The position numbers and the translations under genes are program-made. A stretch of DNA of 64,000 nucleotides, from the NCBI GenBank assembly GCA_027625915.1, contig JANTQA010000036.1, positions 6,221,001-6,285,000 on the forward strand, in the 5' to 3' direction. Under the pieces are notes generated by a model, which saw nothing but the letters and a program-made list of their open reading frames with translations, made no database searches and was not told the origin of the DNA. The first letter of the stretch is position 1. Each line of letters opens with the position of its first letter. This stretch comes from Anaeramoeba flamelloides (Eukaryota > Metamonada > Anaeramoebidae). This document shows positions 56,164 through 64,000 of the stretch, piece by piece.

Positions 56164-59100
56164 AATCCTATCCTTAATTAAGAATTCCCAAAATCACAAC
56201 CACGATACTTTTGGCTGATTTAAATAATTTGATAATTGATCATGAATATTCATTTGGGAAATATTTTTGAATAATTATAATTTCTTTTTTCTTTCTGATC
56301 GGATTTGCTACAAACTTTTGATTATTTTTTGTCTTTGCTTTTTCGTTTTTATTTTCAAGTTACTCATAAATTCGTGTTTCAGTGTCTCAGTATGAGTAAG
56401 TAACAACTTGATCTTTTTCTTTTTAACTCTTCTTCCCAATATAAAGAAATTTCAGCCCCTGGAAAAATGGAAAAAAAATCAATTTTTTATTCCTTTATTT
56501 GTTCAAATTCCCTAGAAAAAAAAGCAAATTTACTCCTTTTAACTGAACTTTAAGAATTATTTCTATTTTAGAAACTAAAAAAATTAATAAAATTTTGAAA
56601 ATATTTTAATATTTTTCATTTTTCAACTAAAGATTTTGGGGGTTTCTTGAACTCAGATAGTGAACCGGTTAGTTGGTTTTAACAATATTCTAATCAAATT
56701 TAAATATTTATTTTCATTAAAACAATTTGTTTTTTTAAAAAAATTATCTTGCCCCGTATTTCAAGACATATTTCAGTCATTTTTCAAACTTTTGATAAAA
56801 TCCTCAAAGCATTAATTACCGGATTTAGGTTTATTATTAATGTATTTACCCGAATGATTAAATTATTTTACAAAAATGATTTCCCACAATTTTTGATAAA
56901 TCTTCAATTATTATACAATTAGATTTCTTCCATATCTAAAGAAATAAACATAAAACTATTTTTATTACAATCAAATTGTTAATTGAAAAGTATTTAGGAA
57001 CCATTTAAACCCCAATTCAAAATTTTTAACACACCAGAATTCAATTTTTGAAAAAAAAAAAAATCTTATTTAATCAATTCTCGAAGAAATACCAAATTAA
57101 AATCATTCGCTAATTGAAATGTTAACACTTGTTTATAAATTACAATAACAATCCAAAAAATAAATAATTGTCAATACAAATAAATTATCGGTGTGTTAAA
57201 AATTTTGGAGATGGGCAAAACAAAAAAAAGTATTGGCTAAATTTGTTGAAATTCTATTAGGAATTATTGATCGATCAAATGGTTAGATACTATCAAATAA
57301 TTTTATTTGAGTTCTTCTATTTTGAACAACTCAACTTTAACCTAATATCAATCGTTGAAAAAAAAATTGATTGGCAGAAACAAGTTATGTAATTTAAATA
57401 ATGAAATGAAAACAAAAAACTAATAGATGAAAAAATGATTTTTATATTTTATAGAAATCAAAATTATCTCCAATTTCAATGAAATTGTATTATTGTGATT
57501 GTTTGAGCCCTTTTAACTGTGTGGAAAATTTTGAATTTTAGTTTAGGTATCAATATCAAAAAAAAAAATAATAATCATAAATTAAAATATCGAAAAACGA
57601 GAAAGATTTATGAAATAATAAAAAAAAATAAATAATTAAAAATAGAAAAGGGATAGAAAAAGGAACAAAAATAAAGAAAAGTCACAAGAGTTTATTAATT
57701 TTATTGATATTCAAATTTTTCTCAGAAAAATGAGAAAAAAAATATAAAAATAAAAATTTCTTAAATTGTGACTAATTTATTGTTAAAATTTTTTTCTGAT
57801 TATAATTTATTTCACTTTTTTAACAAACAAATAACCTTATTATCACTTATATTCAGATAAAGTAAGAGATTTTTTTATTGTAAAATTTCAGTGCAAAGAT
57901 TAAATATAAAGTAATCCTCAAAAAAAAAAAAAAAAATTATTTTCAATTTTTGAAGAAGAGTGTGTCTTAAAGAGGGAAAATGGTATTTATATAAACTACA
58001 ATTCTAAAACTGTTGCACACCAAAATTTTATTGTTGATAAAGTAAAGTTATGATTAATTACTTGGTAATATCTGAAATTCCAACATCTTGGTTAATAGAA
58101 ATATTAACAATTAGATAATCCATTTAAAATCAATAATAATAAATTCAAAAAATATAAAAAAGCTATCTACCATAAATGTGAAGAGAGTAGAGCATAAAAA
58201 AAATTGGAAAATTTTTTCAAATTGTAGACAAAAAAAGCACGATTGATCAAATCATTATTTACCACCAACTATCTTTATTTGGGTATATTGTAAAAACAAA
58301 CTTTTTCACGAAGATCACTCATTGGAAAAAAAAAATTAACAATAAAATGAAATTGATTACATAATTTTGTAAAAATTATAAACAAATCAAAAAACTAAAA
58401 AACAAAAAAATGATACTAATAATGTTAAATCTTCAAATCCATGGATAATTTACAAAGTTCAAACATTTGTTATATATATCAAGATATAATCATTTTTATT
58501 AATTAAAAAAATATGTCCAAATTTTTGAATTTTAGTTTCTAATATTTGAAATAATTTACTTTAGAAAAAAATAAAACAGTGTTTTAAATGTCTCAACTTT
58601 CAGTTATTATATTCCTATTATTGTTGAGATTTTTTTTTGTACTTGTGTCCACATTAAGAACTTGAATAAACTTTTTATATCAATTCTTTTGATTTTTTTT
58701 TCATTCTAAATATTAAATTGTATTATCTTATAATTATTTTTTTTTTTCTCTCTCTCTCTTTTAATATCATAAAAGATCAATATAAAATCATTGTCACCGG
58801 AAGAAACCATTGTATGCTTTGTTAATATTTACAATACACTATTATTCCATGCAGCAATAGTTAACGGGATACCACACCAAAACGAAAAAAAAAAATTTAA
58901 TCAAGATTATAAATATAACATTGGAGGATATAATTTCTCACTTGATGATATTAAAAATGGAATCTTAAGACAAAATAGAGATAATAGAAATAATAGCTAT
59001 TTTCGTAAAAACGATCCAAGAGAAGCCTTTAAATTAACAATTTCAGAGCCAAAAATCCATTTTGCTTTAAATTCTTTTGATTCGCCTACAATAGTTATTC

Positions 59101-59408
59101 AAACAATTTACGAACAAAAATTAAAAATTTTCCTTGATCATATTACAAAAATCCTTTTATCAAAACAAATTTTTACTCAAAAAAAAAAAATTTTCATTCC
59201 TCGCTTATTTCAAGAATATTCAATCGATTTTGGAGATAGCTCAAGCAAAATACTCAGTTGGATTTCAAATCATGTTACAATTAAAACAGTCAAAAAGCAT
59301 TCCTTATTCGAGGAATTTTCAAATATCAAATTTTATAAAACTTCTTCTTTTTCTTCTTTTCTTATTCAAACTAAAAGTCAATTATCAAAAAAGTTTGGTA
59401 ACTTTTAA
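47846..59408 (+). CDS. Coiled-coil / RGS / DUF547 protein, four exons
   Basis: Exons 47846-48716, 54304-54932, 55145-55645 and 58776-59408 join in phase (G|GTGTAA...TTTCAG; CGG|GTAATT...AAAAAG; AGA|GTAAAT...AAAAG) and give 877 residues ending in TAA. Residues 1-280 are coiled coil (KLKKENISKLEVQVKRKKFE), recalling the leucine zipper found ahead of plant DUF547 domains. An acidic, Asn/Glu/Lys-repeat linker follows. RGS spans about 450-570: FKEFLIERMCQENLLFFLEA, then MAKKIYNKFIKEGS, FEVNIDYKCRQAI, IFSKAQEIVYTHM, FGPFKKSELYQDLL. RGS domains speed GTP hydrolysis by G-alpha. A basic helical stretch (RSRAACVVTQALMEIMISIL) leads to DUF547 (about 670-800): FVNIYNTLLFHAAIVNGIP, LDDIKNGILR, DPREAFKL, PKIHFALNSFDSPT. 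The family's usual NCG..SCP motif has lost its cysteines. Start is the first ATG of the open frame. Introns of 5.6 and 3.1 kb are filled with repeats; a further small exon inside them cannot be excluded. Confidence 0.8.
49255..49495 (+). repeat. R9 repeat, copy d (intron 1 of the RGS-DUF547 gene)
   Basis: Has both parts: the frame KKYLSIFTSFSIFTNFFTQA then LKKAFYWFKC, and the tail ending TTTGAATTTATCAGTAATTA. It lies within a 71-codon frame starting about 49150. Confidence 0.5.
49659..50248. mobile_element. M6 element, copy a (590 bp, TA target)
   Basis: Ends AAGGTATTTCCAAAAAAGTG and, inverse, AAGCTATTTTCAAGAAAGTA, bounded by TA. Interior blocks (GGTCGTATATTG-type, AAACACCAATTTTCACACCG) are the inverse of those in 53637-54222. 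Lies in intron 1 of the RGS-DUF547 gene. Confidence 0.7.
50867..51405. mobile_element. M1 element, copy B (539 bp)
   Basis: Near-identical reverse complement of copy A (28222-28760), the same length. It lies in intron 1 of the RGS-DUF547 gene. Ends TAAACTAAAATTCAAAATTT and TTTTGAATTGGGGTTTA, TA-flanked. No open frame. Confidence 0.85.
52017..52104. other. Strong two-stem hairpin in intron 1
   Basis: AATGAGATTGTTC (52017-52029) pairs with GAACAATCTCATT (52092-52104), and inside it TAAGATGATATT (52039-52050) pairs with AATATCATCTTA (52074-52085). A competing inner pairing GTTCGAAG/CTTCGAAC also exists. Both stems are perfect. It could be a tiny MITE remnant or a structured RNA; no copies were found elsewhere in the window. 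Confidence 0.5.
52290..52920 (-). pseudogene. Decayed coding relics, right part Tc1/mariner-like (tentative)
   Basis: The minus strand at about 52910-52750 reads as ANVSI, a stop, NPLNTYFGQRNQNT and then KKKVLDHLGKVWKKNK, which resembles the catalytic SPDLNPIE...W region of Tc1/IS630-type DDE transposases. Farther on, at about 52540-52290, lies another protein-like piece (FKFDRFRELADKRKIKAEID, then SFVTDDENSKFNFNDFTKYI) of unknown family, interrupted by stops. The pieces may or may not belong together. If the first is what it seems, it is a dead Tc1-type transposase, the enzyme class expected to have moved the TA-flanked MITEs here. Confidence 0.3.
53637..54222. mobile_element. M6 element, copy b (586 bp, TA target)
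   Basis: Starts AAGCTATTTCCAATAAAGTG and ends CCACTTTTTTGGAAATACCT, with TA at both edges. It is inverted relative to copy a, 3.4 kb away, in the same intron. It ends about 80 bp before exon 2. Confidence 0.7.
55797..55824 (+). repeat. (TA)n microsatellite
   Basis: About 12 TA units in the last intron of the RGS-DUF547 gene, shortly after exon 3 and a long T run (55663-55684). Confidence 0.9.
56130..56162 (+). repeat. Poly(A) run, more than 30 bases
   Basis: The longest uninterrupted A homopolymer in the window, in intron 3 of the RGS-DUF547 gene. No flanking duplication was recognised, so it is not clearly a retroposon tail. Confidence 0.85.
57006..57545. mobile_element. M1 element, copy C (540 bp)
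   Basis: Same orientation as copy A, moderately diverged, full length. Begins TTTAAACCCCAATTCAAAAT, ends TTTTGAATTTTAGTTTA, TA-flanked. Lies in intron 3 of the RGS-DUF547 gene. Confidence 0.8.
57992..58540. mobile_element. M1 element, copy F (old, diverged)
   Basis: Starts TAAACTACAATTCTAAAACT, contains GTTGCACACCAAAATTTTAT and a TTGATCAAATCATTATTTAC block, and ends TCCAAATTTTTGAATTTTAG. Block order and total length match the family although identity is low. It sits about 450 bp downstream of copy C in the same intron. Confidence 0.5.
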
Positions 59409-60364
59409 TAATCTGATTCATAAATTTTATTATTTGTCAATATTATAAGATTTTAAAAGTAATCATATATTTATGATTGATCAGTTTAATTATATTTATA
59501 TATATTATTGCATTATGTTTACACTGATAATAAAGATTTTTTTTTTTTTTTCTTGATGATTTGTTTGAAAATGAAAATAAATGAAATTTTGTTACATTCT
59601 AAACACCTTTTTTCAACAAAATATTTTTCAACATTATCAAATTAGATTCTAACTATATAAGATAGAAATGTTGATAAATTGTATTTTTAATAATGAAAAT
59701 TTCGAAAACTCTATTTTTTTTTTAATAAAGCTAAATCTATTAGTAAAAAACAATATAATAAATTTTATTTATTAAAAAAATTATTTTAGAGAAAAAAACT
59801 TATTTGGTTTATAAATTTAAAAGAATAGTAATTGAAACTAGATGATTAGAGTTCTTAACTTTTAATAAATTTTTTATTTTGGAAATTTAATTAAATTTTC
59901 TATATTAAAATAGAAATATGTCAAGAATGATTCTTAATTCTTTTGAATGCTTTAAATTCTTCATCTACGTTTTTATATAAGTATTTTGATTATAAAATCT
60001 TTATTTATTCAAAAAATAAACAAAAAAATACAAAAAAATTAACTAAAACAAAATATTTTCAACCGTAAGATTTAACTCCTTTTTTAAAGTTATGAAATTA
60101 TATAATTTAAATAAACTGTTCTCATTTTTATCAAATAAATTGTACAAGAATTTGTATATTTTATAATAATAAATAAATAAATTGGAAACCCATAAAGTTT
60201 TTGGTCATTTTATCTCGAGCTTATCGGGTTGTAGAAATATTTTTATATCATGGATTTCTGAATTTTTAAAAAAAAAAAAAAATATTTCTATTATTTATTG
60301 AAAAATGAGAAATTTTTTAAATGATTCAACAAAAAAAAAAATTAATATCGAATGAGCAAAAGTG
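59409..60364. other. Spacer after the RGS-DUF547 gene
   Basis: AT-rich, no open frame of interest. A T run at 59535-59552 follows the stop codon by about 130 bp. Nothing else recognised. Confidence 0.5.
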
Positions 60365-60813
60365 GATAGAAAAAATTTTTTGATCAAATGTTAAAACAAG
60401 TGAAACAGGTAAAAAAAAGTTCAATGTATTTTTTTATGGGGGTCTTTCTGGAAAGGAAAAGTAAGGTCTATTAATAAATAAAAACAAAAAAAGACAAAAT
60501 GGGGGATTCAACATATTAATAGTTTTTTAAAAAATATATTATCATATTGTATGGGTTTTTCTTTAATTAATAAATTATTACAAATTAGTTGAAAAAAATT
60601 GACTATTTTTAAGCTCGCTAGAACTCCTAGATAGATTTTAGTAAACAAGGGGATTTTAATTTTTTTTGTTGACTTGTAAAAAATATAGTGATGGGTTATT
60701 CTTTTTGGTTAATTTTTTTTCTATTAATTGATTTTACTTTTGGTTTTCAGTGAGATTCCGGATTAAAAACTGTTTTGAACTTTCTTTTCTGTTCCAATTT
60801 TTTTCATTAACAG
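60365..60813. mobile_element. M2 element, copy b (diverged)
   Basis: Shares the interior of copy a: AAAGACAAAATG, TATGGGTTTTTCTTT, AATTGACTATTTTTAAG, TGATGGGTTATT, and the end TTTCAGTGAGATTCCGGATT followed by AAAAACTGTTTTGAAC. The left end is poorly preserved. Confidence 0.6.
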
Positions 60814-61831
60814 CTAATTGTTGAAAAAAAATCTTCAGATGGGTTCAAAATTATCTAAATAAGGGGAATAAAAAAACTCCTCTCGTAAATAAGAATGAAA
60901 AAAACCTTAAATTCTGATTCTTAAGTATTCATTGTAGTTAAATAGGTAAATTTTTACATTTTTTTTTGGTTTCAAAGAAACTATAATTTATAGTTTGTTC
61001 GTGCATTCCTTTGGAGATTAATTGTTTTTTAAAGTTTAATTTGATTGAAATTAATTTTGTGGTGTTTTAAATGTTATTTATTTTTACAAATGATTTTTTT
61101 TTTCTTCTATTTTCAATAAATATTGTTTAAAAACTGTTTTATTCACTAAAAAAATCTGATCATAAACAATAATTATAAACTAAAAATTTGAAATATGTTA
61201 AGACTACTTTGAATTTCATAATAACAAAAATGGATTTTTAATAGCTATATATCAATATTTTAATAACTTTACACCATATGCTATGGGATCATAAAGCCAA
61301 AAAAAGAATGGAAGTAGAGTAGTTTAAAAGTGTCACCAAACATGAATACCTAAAAACAAAAAAAAATTCGAAAAATGGAAATTCAATAAAAAAATAAAAA
61401 ACTTAATTAGTAAATTCTTGATAAAATACTAAATTGATTAAAAGAGTAAATTAATTTGGTCCAATAAACCAACATAATCATTAAAACATATTCAAGCCCA
61501 AAATCAAGTTTCTGAAAATACTACTTTCATAATATGATAATAAGTTTTAATTCAATCCTAGCCATAAAAAATAAATAAATCAGGGTAAATATATATTTTA
61601 CTCTGTTTCTAAAATCTAAATAATTTTTTAATTTATTCCAGAACACTTCATAAATATTTTGAAACTTTGTGTTATCAAGACAGATCACTTTTTCTGATGC
61701 TTAAAACGTTAAGGGAAAAATAATTGTATATTTTGTTTTAACAAATCTTAAATAAAAACCAATCTAAAATACAAAAACATAACAAGTTTCTATCTGAAAT
61801 TTCACTTCCATAAAATTTAATTTTTTCCTTA
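60814..61831. other. Spacer between M2 copies
   Basis: AT-rich sequence without an identifiable gene, exon or element. Confidence 0.5.
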
Positions 61832-62289
61832 CTGTTGAGAGAAAAATGTTGGACACAGAAAAATGGTTGGACACCATTTTTAATTGGGAACATTACTGAA
61901 AATGATTTTTAATTTCAATCGTTTGTGAAATAACTAAAGAAAATAACAATAATCTATTTATTAGAATAATGATTAATGTAATTCTACTTTTTAAAAACCT
62001 TATCTCTTATAATCTAAAGCAAGTTTAAAAATTACCATTTTCAGAATTAATAGTAAACTTTACTAAAACTAGGATTTTTGTTAAAATAGCATGATCTACT
62101 TTAGTTATCAACTATTCAAATGAGTATTCAACACACGCCACATATTAATCAACGTGTAACACCTTTAAACCTGGATTTATATAAAAGTCACCTAGTTATC
62201 AATAGGATTTGATTTTCAATTTTACTAATGTTCCCAATTAAAAATGGTGTCCAACCATTTTTCTGTGTCCAACATTTTTCTCTCAACAG
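61832..62289. mobile_element. M2 element, copy c (458 bp, perfect 64-bp inverted ends)
   Basis: TTA on both sides. The first 64 bases (starting CTGTTGAGAGAAAAATGTTG) are repeated without a mismatch, inverted, at the right end. The inner part of the arm (TTTTTAATTGGGAACATTA) is shared with copy a; the outer part and interior differ. TGTTGGACAC occurs twice per arm, as GTGAAAC does in copy a's left arm. No open frame. The perfect arms point to a recent insertion, 337 bp upstream of the RING gene. Confidence 0.85.
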
Positions 62290-62626
62290 TTAGTAAAATA
62301 ACAATTGGAACAACACTTTACTAAAATAATAAAAGTAAAGTCTACTAACACTTTTTAATCACAAGTTTTCTCCATCACTATTTCTATTTCTATTTCCATT
62401 TCAAAAAAATTATTTTTAAGTCAAAGATCAAAAGAAAAATTAAATTGTTTGTGTTTTCTGAGAACTCTTATTATCCAACCTCAAAGTAAAATTTTTAAAT
62501 TTTAATGACAAAATTTTCTTTGTGATCAATTGTTTGTTTCATCAATCTTACTGATTTTATTTTTTAGTTTTTTGTGCAAAAAATAAGATTTAATTATTTT
62601 ATTTTGTGCATTAAATAATTTTATTA

Positions 62627-62932
62627 ATGCAAAGCAATACGACACAACAAAATTGCTGTATTTGTCTTGAAAAGATAAAAGTGAGAGGACGTACTTCCTG
62701 TTGTGAACATAATTTTTGTTTTGATTGTATCTTAAAATGGTCTAAAATCGAAAATGTATGTCCAATTTGCAGGAAATCTTTTATCAATCTTTACAAAACA
62801 AAAAGACCGTTTTCTTTTAATTGTAAAATTGTCGAAACAATCAATGTGTCACCAAAAAAACAAAGTGTCAAAATGACTGAAGAAGAGAATTTGGGTTCTT
62901 TTGTTACAAGCGATCCTTCAGGTTTGTCTTAA
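62627..62932 (+). CDS. RING-finger protein, first exon (gene probably continues)
   Basis: ATG at 62627, then residues 10-53 form a C3HC4 RING: CCICLEKIKVRGRTSCCEHN, FCFDCILKWSKIENVCPICR, KSF. The short C-x2-C, C-x1-H/N-FC-x2-C, C-P-x2-C layout with a Trp at the E2 face (ILKW) resembles the RINGs of PHRF1/Topors-type proteins and predicts E3 ubiquitin-ligase activity. After RING comes a basic stretch and an acidic tail (EEENLGSFVTSDPSG). The open frame ends in TAA at 62930-62932, but CCTTCAG|GTTTGT at 62918-62919 is a possible splice donor, and 101 residues is short for the family, so downstream exons may lie beyond or were not recognised in the next kilobase. Confidence 0.7.
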   Translation: MQSNTTQQNCCICLEKIKVRGRTSCCEHNFCFDCILKWSKIENVCPICRKSFINLYKTKRPFSFNCKIVETINVSPKKQSVKMTEEENLGSFVTSDPSGLS

Positions 62933-63235
62933 TAATTTTTCTTTTCTTCCTTATTAATTCACAAGAAAATTTACGGTTAATATTTCTCAAAATACAGAAA
63001 AAGAAAAACAACCAATCACTTAAATTAGCTAAATTCAAAAAGAATGTAATTGTTCATTAATACAATTTAGTTTATTGGGATCTTTAGTTCTTTATTGAAA
63101 AAGAAAAACAACAAAAAAAAAATTCTCAAAAGATTTTTGTTTTTCAGTTATTAAAACAATAGGGAAAGAAAAAAGTTATTTTTTGTTTTCTAAAAATGCA
63201 CCTCTTTTTTTTTGTTACCATTTGAACTCTTCCTT

Positions 63236-63474
63236 CATACTATTTGTGGAAAAATAAATTGAAAAAATTTTCCTTCAGCTTTCCCAAACATTTTTTTGAA
63301 GAGATCAAAGTAAAATTTCAATTGTTTAATTCTGTAAAGAAAATTATTTTCTTATTTTTCATTTTGGATTGAGTAGAATTTGATGGTTTATTTTAATTCT
63401 TTCGAATTAATTGTTCTTTTATACTTGAAAAAGCTGAATGAAAATTTTGATCTTTTTGTTTTCCGATTAACAGT
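63236..63474. mobile_element. M5 element, copy e
   Basis: Starts ATACTATTTGTGGAAAAATA and ends AAAGCTGAATGAAAATTTTG, TCTTTTTGTTTTCCGATTAA. GATGGTTTATTTTAATTCTT in the middle matches copies a and c. If the RING gene continues, this lies in its next intron. Confidence 0.55.
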
Positions 63475-63764
63475 TTTTTTGTTTTCCAATTTAAAAAAAA
63501 GAGTTTCAATTTACCAAAATTATTTCATAATAAGGGTGGAGGCTCCAAATGAATTCTGAAATAAAAGTAACAGTGTAAACAAGTTTAGCTTTTTTTTGTT
63601 ATTTAATCTCGTGTTATACTGTTGTTTAAGATAACCCGTGCAGGAATGTTTTATTCTAGTGTTTCAATAAAAAGCCGTGTTTCTTTTTTCTAGTAGACAT
63701 ACTGATAAATTGCAATTAAAGTTTGGATATTTTTACTTGATTTACCTTTTTGAAATTATTAATC

Positions 63765-63940
63765 TCAAGCTTTGAATAAAGTATTTTATGAAGTCAAGTG
63801 TTCAGAAACTCTTTAAAATTAGTTGTTCTTCAAAATATTCTTTGTACTGGACTGTTTGATAAGAAACAGTTCGAAGATTTATAAAAATGGAAATTGAACG
63901 AAAAATTTTTTGAAATTTATTAGATTTTATCAGTATACAT
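63765..63940 (+). repeat. R9 repeat, copy e
   Basis: Frame reads SQALNKVFYEVKCSETL, matching QALKKAFYSFKC of copy a. The tail (AAAATTAGTTGTTCTTCAAA ... ATGGAAATTGAACGAAAAAT ... TTTTATCAGTAT) is also present. The window ends shortly after. Confidence 0.45.
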
Positions 63941-64000
63941 TAAATGATCTAAGAAACCGACAATAAAGAAAAAAAAGGGGGTGTTGGTTTCTTCAAGTTC

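Overview
The window is eukaryotic nuclear DNA from a very AT-rich protist. Genes have spliceosomal introns with GT...AG borders (often GTAAGT or GTAAAT), and the gene-poor spacers are full of poly(A/T) runs and short inverted-repeat elements. The protein families (RGS joined to DUF547, an Ariadne-type RBR ligase, BTB-BACK, PAS, the decapping scaffold EDC4) and the many in-frame hexamer repeats remind me of free-living amoeboflagellates such as Anaeramoeba. That placement is from memory and is not proven by the sequence.

Supported genes, left to right: a small PAS-domain gene (minus, about 4.5-5.4 kb, three phase-consistent exons); one exon of a membrane protein (minus, 8861-9119); a coiled-coil protein with a long ER-dipeptide head (minus, 14904-16139); a BTB-BACK protein fused to a glutamine-amidotransferase-like domain (minus, 20266-22275); a four-exon RING-IBR-RING ubiquitin ligase (minus, 29263-32373); an EDC4/Ge-1 mRNA-decapping scaffold with a huge GRGMRG array (minus, 39103-43209); a coiled-coil + RGS + DUF547 gene (plus, 47846-59408, four exons, introns up to 5.6 kb); and the first exon of a RING-finger gene (plus, 62627 onward). 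I rebuilt exon joins by hand from splice motifs, codon phase and domain continuity. I saw no operons, ribosomal RNA or intact tRNA genes. The genes are not functionally clustered. The recurring themes are ubiquitin (RBR, RING, possibly BTB), signalling (RGS, PAS) and mRNA decay (EDC4).

The rest is mainly a graveyard of non-autonomous DNA elements. I could separate these families by comparing copies inside the window: M1 (about 540 bp, TA-flanked, six copies), M2 (TTA-flanked, three copies, one with perfect 64-bp inverted ends), M3 (about 366 bp, two copies), R4 (about 430 bp, three copies), M5 (about 235 bp, five copies plus a half copy), M6 (about 590 bp, two good and two partial copies), M7 (197 bp, one copy), M8 (933 bp, one copy plus a stray end), R9 (a repeat with a conserved peptide relic, five copies), fold-back repeat clusters (FB), and one tRNA-derived SINE with a probable 16-bp target-site duplication. 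Many sit inside introns; the large introns of the RGS-DUF547 gene owe much of their length to them. Several patches of decayed, unassigned coding sequence remain between elements.
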